Virus record (IMG/VR): IMGVR_UViG_3300047510_000196
Location: 1 to 24,148 of that record
Length of the DNA: 24,148 nucleotides
Direction: 5' to 3' (one strand)
From: a virus
This document shows, in pieces, positions 5,603 to 10,718 of the stretch. Each line of letters starts with the position of its first letter. Position 1 is the first letter of the stretch. The position numbers and the translations under genes were made by a program. Below the pieces are notes generated by a model, which worked only from the letters and a program-made list of their open reading frames with translations, was not told where the DNA came from and searched no databases.

Positions 5603-5777
5603 TAATGCTCCTCTGATCTTTAAATGATTCATACATTCGACGTAAGCATTCACGCAAAATTTCATTTTCCTCATGTAATCGGCGCAGTTCCTCGGAAGTC
5701 TTTCTAAGGATTGGCGAAAGACCCAACGAATCAAGAGTAGAAGCAAGTTGCAATGCTTCTGGTTTTTCCTTAGTCAT
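5592..5777 (-). CDS. Small coiled-coil phage protein (61 aa)
   Basis: The protein starts MTKEKPEALQLASTLDSLGL and has a likely coiled coil, SEELRRLHEENEILRECLRR (28-47). This is a familiar phage pattern (E-A-L-x-L-A near the start, then A/S-x-E-L-R-R-L-H-x-E-N). Function unknown. TAGGGGAAACT precedes the ATG, and there is an 11-nt overlap with the next gene. Confidence 0.8.
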   Translation of the reverse strand: MTKEKPEALQLASTLDSLGLSPILRKTSEELRRLHEENEILRECLRRMYESFKDQRSINDD

Positions 5778-5785
5778 AGTTTCCC

Positions 5786-6214
5786 CTAGTTAATGTAACT
5801 TACCGCTTCGTTGATTCTGGATACAGCCGTTTTAAGCCGTTTTCTGTCCTCGGCTGATACTTCCCTACCCTCGCTTACGTCAAACGCCGCTATGGACGTA
5901 ATAAGTGCCTCAAATTGGATTATTTTCAGCAGGTCTGTTGCGTAAAACGGTCTGCGTACTGGTTTGTTGATATGGTTTGCCTTTAATCGGTCTAGATTGT
6001 TGTCGTTAGGAAATAGGTCTGTCAAGTCCATTCCTACCGCTTCAACCACTTGATGCGCTGAACATCCGGCAAAACACTTAAGCAGGATTCGACCATCATC
6101 AGTTTCCGTTATGGCAAGGCTTGGTGATTTATCGCCATGAGCAGGACAGCAAGCAGTCCAGCGACCTTTAGAGCCTTTGACCTTTTCGAGTTTGTTTAGT
6201 AGATCGCCAATCAT
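5786..6214 (-). CDS. CHC2 zinc-finger primase-like protein (142 aa)
   Basis: Begins with a DnaG-type CHC2 zinc finger: TACCPAHGDKSPSLAI with C23 and H26, then LLKCFAGCSAHQVVEAVGMD with C47 and C51. The C-x3-C spacing differs from the C-x2-C of DnaG and matches plasmid/phage primase relatives. No TOPRIM catalytic domain follows: the remaining ~75 residues are helical, with no acidic motif I can see. It may be a priming helper or a template-recognition module rather than a full primase. Start at 6214 by ATGA overlap with the DUF1376 gene; GGGAG is nearby. Confidence 0.85.
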   Translation of the reverse strand: MIGDLLNKLEKVKGSKGRWTACCPAHGDKSPSLAITETDDGRILLKCFAGCSAHQVVEAVGMDLTDLFPNDNNLDRLKANHINKPVRRPFYATDLLKIIQFEALITSIAAFDVSEGREVSAEDRKRLKTAVSRINEAVSYIN

Positions 6215-6885
6215 AGAACCCGTCTCCCCATAGAATTTTGTTGAACCTGAACTTTAGGTTCGTAAACGTCAGACCAGTTAGCAAGGATGCTCTTTTGCAA
6301 TACCTCTGACGTATCGATGCCCTTGTTCTTCATTGTTTCCAATTTAGAAATCATTAACTTTACGGCTCGGTCTGTCATCGGCTTCTTTAACTTTTTCCGC
6401 ATTTCAACAAAGTCGTTCCAATCAGTTTTATTCAACCAATCAGGTAGTTCCGTAGGAACGACGGGTTTCCTTTCTTTTATTTGGTTATTGGTTATTGGTT
6501 TATGGTTATTGGTTAGTTGAACGTCCGTTGAACACTCGTTCAACACCTGTTCAGCAGACGTTAAGCGTTTGTTCTTCCGTTGTTCAGCAGATGCTTTGCC
6601 AGCTAGTGATTTCTTGCTAACAAAGCTACGATATTCCTCAAGTTCTGCATCACAACGTGACTGCCTCCAGACACCATTTTCAAGCCGGAAATAGGCTCTG
6701 AGCAGTAGCTCGACTTGGTCGGCTGGTAACCCGACTTGCAAAGCAAGAACGTCTATATCGTTAGGAAGGGGCTTTTCAGAGTCGTAGTACATCCAGATCA
6801 GGCGCAAATATGCCATTGCCTGAGAATCTGTTAGGCGTGAAGTAGCCTTAATGAAGTCACCGATATGGTGCTGGTAGTAGTGCAT
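6211..6885 (-). CDS. DUF1376 (YdaU-like) replication initiator-type protein
   Basis: The first ~85 residues match DUF1376: YYQHHIGDFIKATSRLTDSQ (3-22), AYLRLIWMYYDSEKPLPND, and LLLRAYFRLENGVWRQSRCD. Members are phage replication proteins in the position of lambda O or DnaT. A low-complexity linker (about 108-146, with TNNHKPITNNQIKERK) follows, then a C-terminal helical part, NKTDWNDFVEMRKKLKKPMT. The linker's DNA contains tandem TTGGTTA heptamers and an 11-bp phased GTT array (6481-6592), a candidate origin. GTGAGG precedes the ATG at 6885. Initiator function is inferred from family and context. Confidence 0.85.
   Translation of the reverse strand: MHYYQHHIGDFIKATSRLTDSQAMAYLRLIWMYYDSEKPLPNDIDVLALQVGLPADQVELLLRAYFRLENGVWRQSRCDAELEEYRSFVSKKSLAGKASAEQRKNKRLTSAEQVLNECSTDVQLTNNHKPITNNQIKERKPVVPTELPDWLNKTDWNDFVEMRKKLKKPMTDRAVKLMISKLETMKNKGIDTSEVLQKSILANWSDVYEPKVQVQQNSMGRRVL
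6481..6592. repeat. Candidate replication origin: AT-rich heptamers plus 11-bp phased iterons
   Basis: On the plus strand, 6481-6515 holds four or five TTGGTTA-type heptamers, suitable as a melting element. Directly after it, units of 11 bp begin with GTT at 6516, 6527, 6538, 6549, 6560, 6571 and 6582: GTTGAAC, GTTGAAC, GTTCAAC, GTTCAGC, GTTAAGC, GTTCTTC, GTTCAGC. The copies at 6527 and 6538 also form an inverted repeat. About one unit per helical turn, inside the initiator gene, resembles the arrangement of the lambda O-gene origin. Confidence 0.55.
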
Positions 6886-6897
6886 ATTAGCCTCACG

Positions 6898-6975
6898 TTA
6901 TTGGCTGTCGTTACTTAAAAGGGTGGGTTTGGCAGGACGGTAACGAATCGTCTTTTCAGGAGCTACCCTAGCCAT
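6898..6975 (-). CDS. Possible tiny ORF (25 aa)
   Basis: ATG at 6975 opens a 25-codon frame, starting MARVAPEKTIRYRPAKP, ending just before the DUF1376 gene. AGGG lies only 1-2 nt before the ATG, so initiation would be poor. It fills the gap between two genes and is basic. It could be real or chance. Confidence 0.25.
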   Translation of the reverse strand: MARVAPEKTIRYRPAKPTLLSNDSQ

Positions 6976-6985
6976 TCCCTGTGAA

Positions 6986-7162
6986 CTATACCGTAATGTT
7001 TCTCAACTGACAAATCTTACAAACATTGTGTTCCTTGAACTGCATTGATGATCTGGACTTCTTGCAGCCAGCGCAGTATCTCAGCCCATGGTGGTATTTC
7101 TTAATCGTTCCAGTTTTGTCGCTTAACGTTGGAACTGAGAGTTTTGAAGGTTCTTCTTTCAA
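6986..7162 (-). CDS. Small zinc-ribbon protein with a probable TTG start (58 aa)
   Basis: This frame has a clear double Cys pair: YCAGCKKSRSSMQFKEHNVC then KICQL (C30, C33, C48, C51), a zinc ribbon. There is no ATG upstream of the ribbon. The best start is TTG at 7162 with GAGG about 8 nt upstream; the frame stays open and protein-like for a few more codons, so a CTG start is also possible. It overlaps the 52-aa ORF by 62 nt in another frame. Such little ribbons are common in phage early operons; the partner is unknown. Confidence 0.55.
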   Translation of the reverse strand: MKEEPSKLSVPTLSDKTGTIKKYHHGLRYCAGCKKSRSSMQFKEHNVCKICQLRNITV

Positions 7163-7259
7163 CTGGTTGCCCTCTAGGAGTTGTCTTTCTAGGTTCAGGG
7201 TACTTCTCTAGCTTAGGTTGCGTTTCTTGCAATCTTTTTAATGTTTTCTCGTATTTCAT
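7101..7259 (-). CDS. Small basic hypothetical protein (52 aa), first gene of the leftward operon
   Basis: ATG at 7259 opens MKYEKTLKRLQETQPKLEKY, continuing into a Pro/Arg-rich segment PEPRKTTPRGQPVERR and ending NVKRQNWND. Only GAGA precedes the ATG, so initiation looks weak. Position as the first leftward gene beside the divergent control region argues for reality; the heavy overlap with the zinc-ribbon frame argues for caution. Family not recognised. Confidence 0.5.
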   Translation of the reverse strand: MKYEKTLKRLQETQPKLEKYPEPRKTTPRGQPVERRTFKTLSSNVKRQNWND

Positions 7260-7387
7260 TGTCTCATAATGTTGTTGTTTGGTAATAGAACTTCACTATT
7301 GATTTCTATTTCTTTATAGAAAATATTTCACAATTACCTGTTAATCTGTGGCACTATTTCGGGGCGGTAACTTACTAGGGGATAAAT
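7260..7387. promoter_or_regulatory. Divergent control region between leftward and rightward operons
   Basis: This A+T-rich gap separates the first leftward ORF (ATG at 7259) from the first rightward gene (ATG at 7388, with AGGGGATAAAT upstream). It must hold promoters in both directions, but no hexamer pair stands out: leftward, TTGTGA followed 17 bp later by AATAGA is the best I find. The clear structure is the inverted repeat at 7303-7322. Confidence 0.6.
7303..7322. promoter_or_regulatory. TTTCTAT...ATAGAAA inverted repeat, candidate operator
   Basis: Arms TTTCTAT (7303-7309) and ATAGAAA (7316-7322) are separated by 6 bp, a spacing usual for a dimeric regulator. The same TTTCTAT half-site appears twice in the repeats at 3406-3439. 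This suggests one regulator controlling both regions. Confidence 0.5.
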
Positions 7388-7717
7388 ATGAACGCACAGG
7401 AATTAGAGCAGTTTCTACTTTACGAACTGTTAGACGGTCATCCAGATGATGTGCTTTGCCACATGACAGCCGCTGATATTGGTGAAGAATTCTCACAGAT
7501 GTTATGGGTTTGGTCGCAGCATCATCAAAATCCTATCCAATTGAGAGACAGTATGCAACGGTTCATTATCAACATGATTAACCGTACTGTGAAGTCTAAG
7601 AACTTGCCTGAATACGATGAGACTGACGAGGATCGTCATTTCGAACATCAAGACAGGCTGTATCAGGAACACAAAGACCGGGAAGCAGAAAACTACTTTA
7701 AGGGAAAAGAAGCATGA
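7388..7717 (+). CDS. First rightward gene, unknown acidic phage protein (109 aa)
   Basis: Encodes MNAQELEQFLLYELLDGHPD followed by a mostly helical, acidic sequence with VWSQHHQNPIQLRDSM and a very polar tail (DETDEDRHFEHQDR...). I do not recognise the family. The ribosome binding site AGGGGA is strong. As the promoter-proximal gene of the rightward operon it may be an early regulator or host-takeover factor; this is only positional inference. Its stop overlaps the next start (ATGA). Confidence 0.75.
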   Translation: MNAQELEQFLLYELLDGHPDDVLCHMTAADIGEEFSQMLWVWSQHHQNPIQLRDSMQRFIINMINRTVKSKNLPEYDETDEDRHFEHQDRLYQEHKDREAENYFKGKEA

Positions 7718-7824
7718 ACAAACTATTCAGGACAGACGATAAGCTAGCAGACTTCATTGACCGTCATTCTGGTAAAGTCATCTTTCTAATGTTTCTACTG
7801 GCTTTGTTATTGGATAGCGTATGA
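7714..7824 (+). CDS. Single-span membrane micropeptide (36 aa)
   Basis: Starts MNKLFRTDDKLADFIDRHSG, then a membrane span VIFLMFLLALLLDSV at the very C-terminus (about 22-36). ATGA overlaps tie it to the genes on both sides, which argues that it is translated. It would place a short charged N-terminal domain in the cytoplasm. Function unknown; tiny phage membrane peptides can affect host envelope or superinfection. Confidence 0.65.
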   Translation: MNKLFRTDDKLADFIDRHSGKVIFLMFLLALLLDSV

Positions 7825-7991
7825 CATCAATCCTAGACCCATCATTCAAATATGTCTCGTCTGGCAAAACAAACATTCGTAAGACTTTTGACCGTATTCG
7901 CAAAGAGCAAAAGGAGGCTGCAAAGATACAAGCTACTAAGGAAGCACAACCTAACAATATCATCTTCAATAAAAAATTCGCTAAAGGATAA
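7821..7991 (+). CDS. Small conserved phage protein, MTSILDPSFKY type (56 aa)
   Basis: The sequence begins MTSILDPSFKYVSSGKTNIR and goes on with KTFDRIRKEQKEAAKIQ. The pattern (M-T-S-I-L-D-P-x-F-x-Y, then T-x-[IL]-R-K-T-F-x-R-I-R) recurs in many phages just ahead of annealing-protein genes, as here. It is basic and helical, with no known role. Its last codons (KKFAKG, stop) form an 18-bp near-repeat with the end of the ERF gene. Confidence 0.75.
   Translation: MTSILDPSFKYVSSGKTNIRKTFDRIRKEQKEAAKIQATKEAQPNNIIFNKKFAKG
7974..7991 (+). repeat. Gene-end repeat, copy 1 (other copy 8631-8648)
   Basis: AAATTCGCTAAAGGATAA ends the 56-aa gene and AAATTTACTAAAGGATAA ends the ERF gene; 16 of 18 positions agree. 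Each encodes F-x-K-G plus stop and supplies the AAAGGA Shine-Dalgarno for the following gene. Confidence 0.6.
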
Positions 7992-7994
7992 ATA

Positions 7995-8648
7995 ATGGAT
8001 AACCGTCAACAAGAGCAAGAAGAACAGCAGCAATGGCTTGTGTATGAGAAGCTACAGAAAGCCAGAGTCAAGCTCCAGAATATCGAGCTAAAAAAGTCAG
8101 GACATAACAAATTCGCAGGGTATCGCTACTTTGAATTGACCGACTTTCTGCCTACCGTCAACTCTATATTTGCTGAACTTGGACTCTGCCATACGTTAGA
8201 GTTCACCAGTGATCTAGCGACAATGCGTGTCATTGATACGGTTGATGGTGGATGCGCTAAGTTCACCTGTCCTATGGCTTCTGCTCAACTTAAGGGTTGC
8301 CATGAAGTCCAGAATCTAGGAGCATCGATTACCTACATTACTCGGTATCTGCTGGTAATGGCTCTGGCTATCTGTGAGCATGACGCACTAGATGCGACTA
8401 CCGGATCAGAAGAACCTAAGTCTGCAAAGCCTGTCACTAAGTCGGTATTTGACGAGCTAGACTCAGAATCTCAGGACGAGATTCGCAGCTATGCAGCCGA
8501 TGTAATTATGTTCATCCACAAGGATAAGGTAGGCGAGGCTGTGGAGTACATCAATTCTCTGGAACTGGATGCGGATTTAAAAACTGCACTCTGGTCACAG
8601 TTGGATAGCAAGCAACGTAGTGCAATTAAGAAATTTACTAAAGGATAA
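7995..8648 (+). CDS. erf: ERF-family single-strand annealing protein
   Basis: The core matches the ERF superfamily of phage recombinases: LKKSGHNKFAGYRYFELTDF (about 33-52, the N-K-F-x-x-Y-x-Y-x-x-x-x-D segment), SIFAELGLCHTLEF, and the GASITYITRYLLVMALAICE helix (109-128), where the family has the G-x-x-x-x-Y-x-x-R-Y motif. These proteins anneal complementary ssDNA during recombination and genome circularisation. Helical C-terminal residues 140-217 end in KKFTKG. AAAGGATAAATA gives the ribosome binding site. The SSB-like gene directly follows, a common pairing. Confidence 0.9.
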   Translation: MDNRQQEQEEQQQWLVYEKLQKARVKLQNIELKKSGHNKFAGYRYFELTDFLPTVNSIFAELGLCHTLEFTSDLATMRVIDTVDGGCAKFTCPMASAQLKGCHEVQNLGASITYITRYLLVMALAICEHDALDATTGSEEPKSAKPVTKSVFDELDSESQDEIRSYAADVIMFIHKDKVGEAVEYINSLELDADLKTALWSQLDSKQRSAIKKFTKG

Positions 8649-8650
8649 TC

Positions 8651-8887
8651 ATGGAATACGATAATACTAATCGCGGTATGTTAGGGCGCAACACTAACAA
8701 GCAGTCTGACAAGCATCCAGACTACTCCGGCACGATCAATATCGATGGCAAGGATTACTGGCTCTCTGGATGGCTTAAAGAAGGCAAGAACGGTAAGTTT
8801 TTCTCTCTAGCGGTTAAGGAGAAGGAAACCAAAAAAGCGCCACCAAAAGACGATGTCATGGGAGATGATGATATCCCTTTTAGTTAA
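8651..8887 (+). CDS. Small SSB-like ssDNA-binding protein (78 aa)
   Basis: HPDYSGTINIDGKDYWLSGW (22-41) followed by KNGKFFSLAVKEKE matches a small OB-fold-type phage family, and the C-terminus ends in an acidic tip DDDIPFS, like the protein-docking tail of bacterial SSB (D-D-D-I-P-F). At 78 residues it is shorter than E. coli SSB. It immediately follows the ERF gene with AAAGGATAATC upstream, so both likely act together on ssDNA. The family assignment is good; actual DNA binding is inferred. Confidence 0.8.
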   Translation: MEYDNTNRGMLGRNTNKQSDKHPDYSGTINIDGKDYWLSGWLKEGKNGKFFSLAVKEKETKKAPPKDDVMGDDDIPFS

Positions 8888-8895
8888 AACGGGTC

Positions 8896-8901
8896 TATAA
8901 T
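8896..8901 (+). promoter_or_regulatory. Possible -10 element (TATAAT)
   Basis: A perfect TATAAT stands in the 44-bp gap before the endonuclease gene at 8932. No -35-like hexamer is found 16-18 bp upstream and there is no extended -10 TG, so promoter activity is uncertain. Confidence 0.3.
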
Positions 8902-8931
8902 GGTCATATTTCATAGCACAGGAATAGTGAC

Positions 8932-9363
8932 ATGACTCGTTCAAAAGAGTGCTTTAAGTGCAAGACTATCAAGCCATTGACGGAGTTTTATAAACATAAG
9001 GAAATGGCTGATGGTCACTTAAACAAGTGCAAAGAATGTACGAAAAATGATGCAAATAAACATAGGCAAGAAAATCTTGAAAAGGTCAGAGCATATGATC
9101 GTGAAAGATCAAAATTGCCACATAGGATAAAACTTCATAAAGAGGTTACAGATAAGTGGAAAGCAAATTATCCAGAAAGAAGAAAAGCACAAACATTACT
9201 TAGGTACGCAGTAAAGATAGGGGTTGTAATGCCTCATCCATGTTGGGTTTGCGGAGAAAAAGCAGAAGCTCATCATCCAGATTACTCAGCACCTTTAGAT
9301 GTTGTTTGGCTATGCCATATTCATCATAGTCAAGCTCACGCTTTAGTAAAAAACATTTCCTAA
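8932..9363 (+). CDS. Zinc-binding HNH-type endonuclease, probably mobile (143 aa)
   Basis: The N-terminus has a treble-clef or ribbon-like zinc site (C7-x-x-C10 and C33-x-x-C36, with FYKHKEMADGHLNKCKEC). The C-terminal half has a second site and HNH-like core: CWVCGEKAEAHHPDYSAPLD (104-123), then WLCHIHHSQAH (126-136), with H114, H115, H131, H132 and H136. Phage proteins of this layout are usually called HNH or zinc-binding endonucleases. A+T content is visibly above that of the ERF/SSB genes beside it, which suggests separate acquisition. AGGA precedes the ATG. It may interrupt the transcription unit or bring its own promoter (TATAAT at 8896). Confidence 0.75.
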   Translation: MTRSKECFKCKTIKPLTEFYKHKEMADGHLNKCKECTKNDANKHRQENLEKVRAYDRERSKLPHRIKLHKEVTDKWKANYPERRKAQTLLRYAVKIGVVMPHPCWVCGEKAEAHHPDYSAPLDVVWLCHIHHSQAHALVKNIS

Positions 9364-9372
9364 GGAGAAACT

Positions 9373-9519
9373 ATGAAATACTTATTCGCACTCTGGTTAG
9401 CTCTCACAGCCCCTCTCGTTTGGGCTAGCTGCTCAACACATAGCTATTACTACGATGGTCGGTATGTGACCTGTACAACCTGCTGTTATGGTGGCAACTG
9501 CAATACAAGTTGCTTTTGA
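9373..9519 (+). CDS. Cys-rich exported micropeptide with signal peptide (48 aa)
   Basis: Strong TAAGGAGAAACT precedes the ATG. Residues 1-18 form a Sec signal (MKYLFALWLALTAPLVWA) with a good cleavage site V-W-A|S. The mature ~30 residues hold six Cys (20, 34, 37, 38, 43, 47), Tyr-rich YYYDGRY and CTTCCYGGNCNTSCF, so up to three disulfides in the periplasm can form. A lipoprotein is unlikely, because W occupies the lipobox -3 position. No known function; I recall similar C-T-T-C-C-x-G-x-x-x-x-T-S/T-C-F tails in other phage micropeptides. It could be an envelope-acting or exclusion factor (speculation). Confidence 0.7.
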   Translation: MKYLFALWLALTAPLVWASCSTHSYYYDGRYVTCTTCCYGGNCNTSCF

Positions 9520-9724
9520 TTATGAGGGAAAGCAGATGCCAGCTTTTCGATTAACAAATCGTCAAGGATAGAACTGGTGTAGCGAGTACCTCACCCTTAA
9601 GCCTAGCGATAGGTGGCGCACATAACCTACGCAGCATACGCACAGTCTCCTATCAGGTAGGTTTCTCCCCTCTGTGTGAGTATGTTGACAGCCCGGAAAG
9701 ACGGGCATTAACTCAGGAGAAAAC
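9520..9724 (+). other. 205-bp untranslated region with inverted repeats
   Basis: No credible gene is seen: short ATG frames end within about 12 codons. It contains an inverted repeat AACCTAC/GTAGGTT (9624-9630 and 9657-9663) and a hairpin GCCCG-GAAAGA-CGGGC (9691-9706) without a T-run. CCTA-GCGA-TAGG (9602-9613) is a further small stem. Stable RNA structure ahead of the HTH gene is likely; it may be a leader or a small RNA. Confidence 0.5.
9691..9706 (+). other. Hairpin just upstream of the HTH gene
   Basis: A 5-bp G+C stem with loop GAAAGA, followed by ATTAACT rather than U-rich sequence, 19 nt before the ATG at 9725 and directly ahead of its Shine-Dalgarno AGGAG. It is too weak in trailing T to be a terminator; an RNA-processing or translation-control role is possible. 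Confidence 0.5.
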
Positions 9725-9916
9725 ATGGAATTGCTGGACTATTTACTTAAAACCTACGACATCAAGAATGACCGCCAATTAGCCCTAACGCTAGGCGTAT
9801 CAACACCTACCATTAGCAAGATTCGTAACGAGCGATATGGCGTATCGGCTAGCATGATGATTGCCATTCACAAGACCTTTGCTATGCCTATTGAAGAAAT
9901 CGAGAGTTTCCTATGA
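9725..9916 (+). CDS. Small Cro/XRE-type helix-turn-helix regulator (63 aa)
   Basis: MELLDYLLKTYDIKNDRQLA is followed by an HTH: QLALTLGVSTPTISKIRNER (18-37), with V-S at the turn and T-I-S-K-I-R as recognition helix. The remaining ~25 residues complete a five-helix Cro-like fold. It is likely a DNA-binding regulator of one of the phage operons; the repeats at 3384-3439 and 7303-7322 are candidate targets, but nothing directly links them. AGGAGAAAAC gives a strong start. The next gene starts within its stop (ATGA). Confidence 0.8.
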   Translation: MELLDYLLKTYDIKNDRQLALTLGVSTPTISKIRNERYGVSASMMIAIHKTFAMPIEEIESFL

Positions 9917-10410
9917 GCTATGAAGAAATACCAATAACTCAAGCACACTTGAAAGAAATCTTAGATTACGACCTAGAAACAGGCGTATTTATCTGGAAAG
10001 TAAGCAAAGGTAGGCTTTGCAAGAAAGGCAATACTGCTGGCTCAACAGATAGTTGGGGTCACTTACAAATATGTATCAATGGCAGGAAACGATTGGCACA
10101 TAGACTTGCATGGCTCTATGTATATGGAACGGAACCCAAACAACAAATTGACCACATTGATGGCAATAAACAAAACAATTCTATAAGCAATCTTAGGGAT
10201 GTTACCCAAACAACAAATCAACAAAATAGGACAAGAGCTAGAAAAGATAGTTCTACTGGATTTATGGGTGTCTCAAAAACTGGATCAAAATACCAAGCAT
10301 CTATAAAAGCAAATAAAAAGACTTTTTATTTAGGAATGTTCAAAACAGCACAAGATGCATTTGATGCTTATAAAAAAGCTAAATTACAACTTCATGGGAT
10401 CGCAATATGA
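9913..10410 (+). CDS. HNH-AP2 homing-type endonuclease (165 aa)
   Basis: The protein has an HNH_3-type nuclease domain: HRLAWLYVYGTEPKQQIDHI with H63 and D80-H81, then DGNKQNNSISNLRDVT with the distal Asn. After it comes an AP2-type DNA-binding domain (about 113-160): GFMGVSKTGSKYQASIKANK, FYLGMFKTAQDAFDAYKKAK. Phage HNH-AP2 proteins are typical mobile endonucleases. A+T content is raised. It sits exactly between the HTH and MazG-like genes, with ATGA overlaps at both ends and TATGAG at each junction, as if inserted at a gene boundary without damage to either neighbour. Confidence 0.9.
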   Translation: MSYEEIPITQAHLKEILDYDLETGVFIWKVSKGRLCKKGNTAGSTDSWGHLQICINGRKRLAHRLAWLYVYGTEPKQQIDHIDGNKQNNSISNLRDVTQTTNQQNRTRARKDSSTGFMGVSKTGSKYQASIKANKKTFYLGMFKTAQDAFDAYKKAKLQLHGIAI

Positions 10411-10718
10411 GTAGCTTTAATATCACTGAACTTGAGGTAGTTAGATGGGGAACTGCTAGAGGAATCATCCAGAACTCAGACTCCAAGACGCAGCTATTAA
10501 AGGCTTTTTCTGAAATGGGAGAGTTAGCCGATGCGATTACCAAACGAGATCGTGAATCAATTATTGATGGACTTGGCGATATTCTTGTATGTCTTACTAT
10601 GGTCGCTGCTATTGAAGATGTTGATCTTAAACAATGTTTTAAGTCTGCCTACAATGAAATAAAAGACAGAAAAGGCTATCTCAATAAGGAAGGGGTATTC
10701 GTTAAAGATGACCAATGA
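10407..10718 (+). CDS. MazG-like nucleotide pyrophosphohydrolase (103 aa)
   Basis: Helical protein with a MazG-type active-site layout: E36-M-G-E39 in KAFSEMGELADAITK, and D54-G-L-G-D58 in IIDGLGDILVCLTMVA. The second motif lacks the usual inner Glu of E-x-x-D (Gly instead), a variation I believe occurs in phage members, so metal binding should rest on E36, E39, D54 and D58. The family cleaves NTPs or (p)ppGpp-related nucleotides to monophosphates; phage copies may protect replication or adjust host nucleotides. ATGA-coupled to the endonuclease gene upstream. Confidence 0.8.
   Translation: MSSFNITELEVVRWGTARGIIQNSDSKTQLLKAFSEMGELADAITKRDRESIIDGLGDILVCLTMVAAIEDVDLKQCFKSAYNEIKDRKGYLNKEGVFVKDDQ

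Noticed and set aside
6481-6592. CRISPR array
   Set aside because: Repeats are 7 and 11 bp without spacers of CRISPR size, and they lie inside a coding gene.
7026-7211. 61-aa plus-strand frame in the region before the divergent gap
   Set aside because: It is antisense to the zinc-ribbon and 52-aa frames; the Cys-pair pattern on the minus strand is more convincing.
7778-8033. Two hydrophobic minus-strand frames opposite the small rightward genes
   Set aside because: Hydrophobicity results from antisense reading of Lys/Glu-rich genes, and no suitable start signals exist.
9536-9573. Short frame MPAFRLTNRQG after the Cys-rich peptide
   Set aside because: Only 11 codons to a TAG, and the continuation beyond the stop is also short. 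It could be a remnant, but there is too little to support it.
9685-9713. Perfect TTGACA with TTAACT 17 bp later, as promoter for the HTH gene
   Set aside because: The transcript would start about 5 nt before the ATG, removing its Shine-Dalgarno; the -10 is poor and the spacer is a hairpin.
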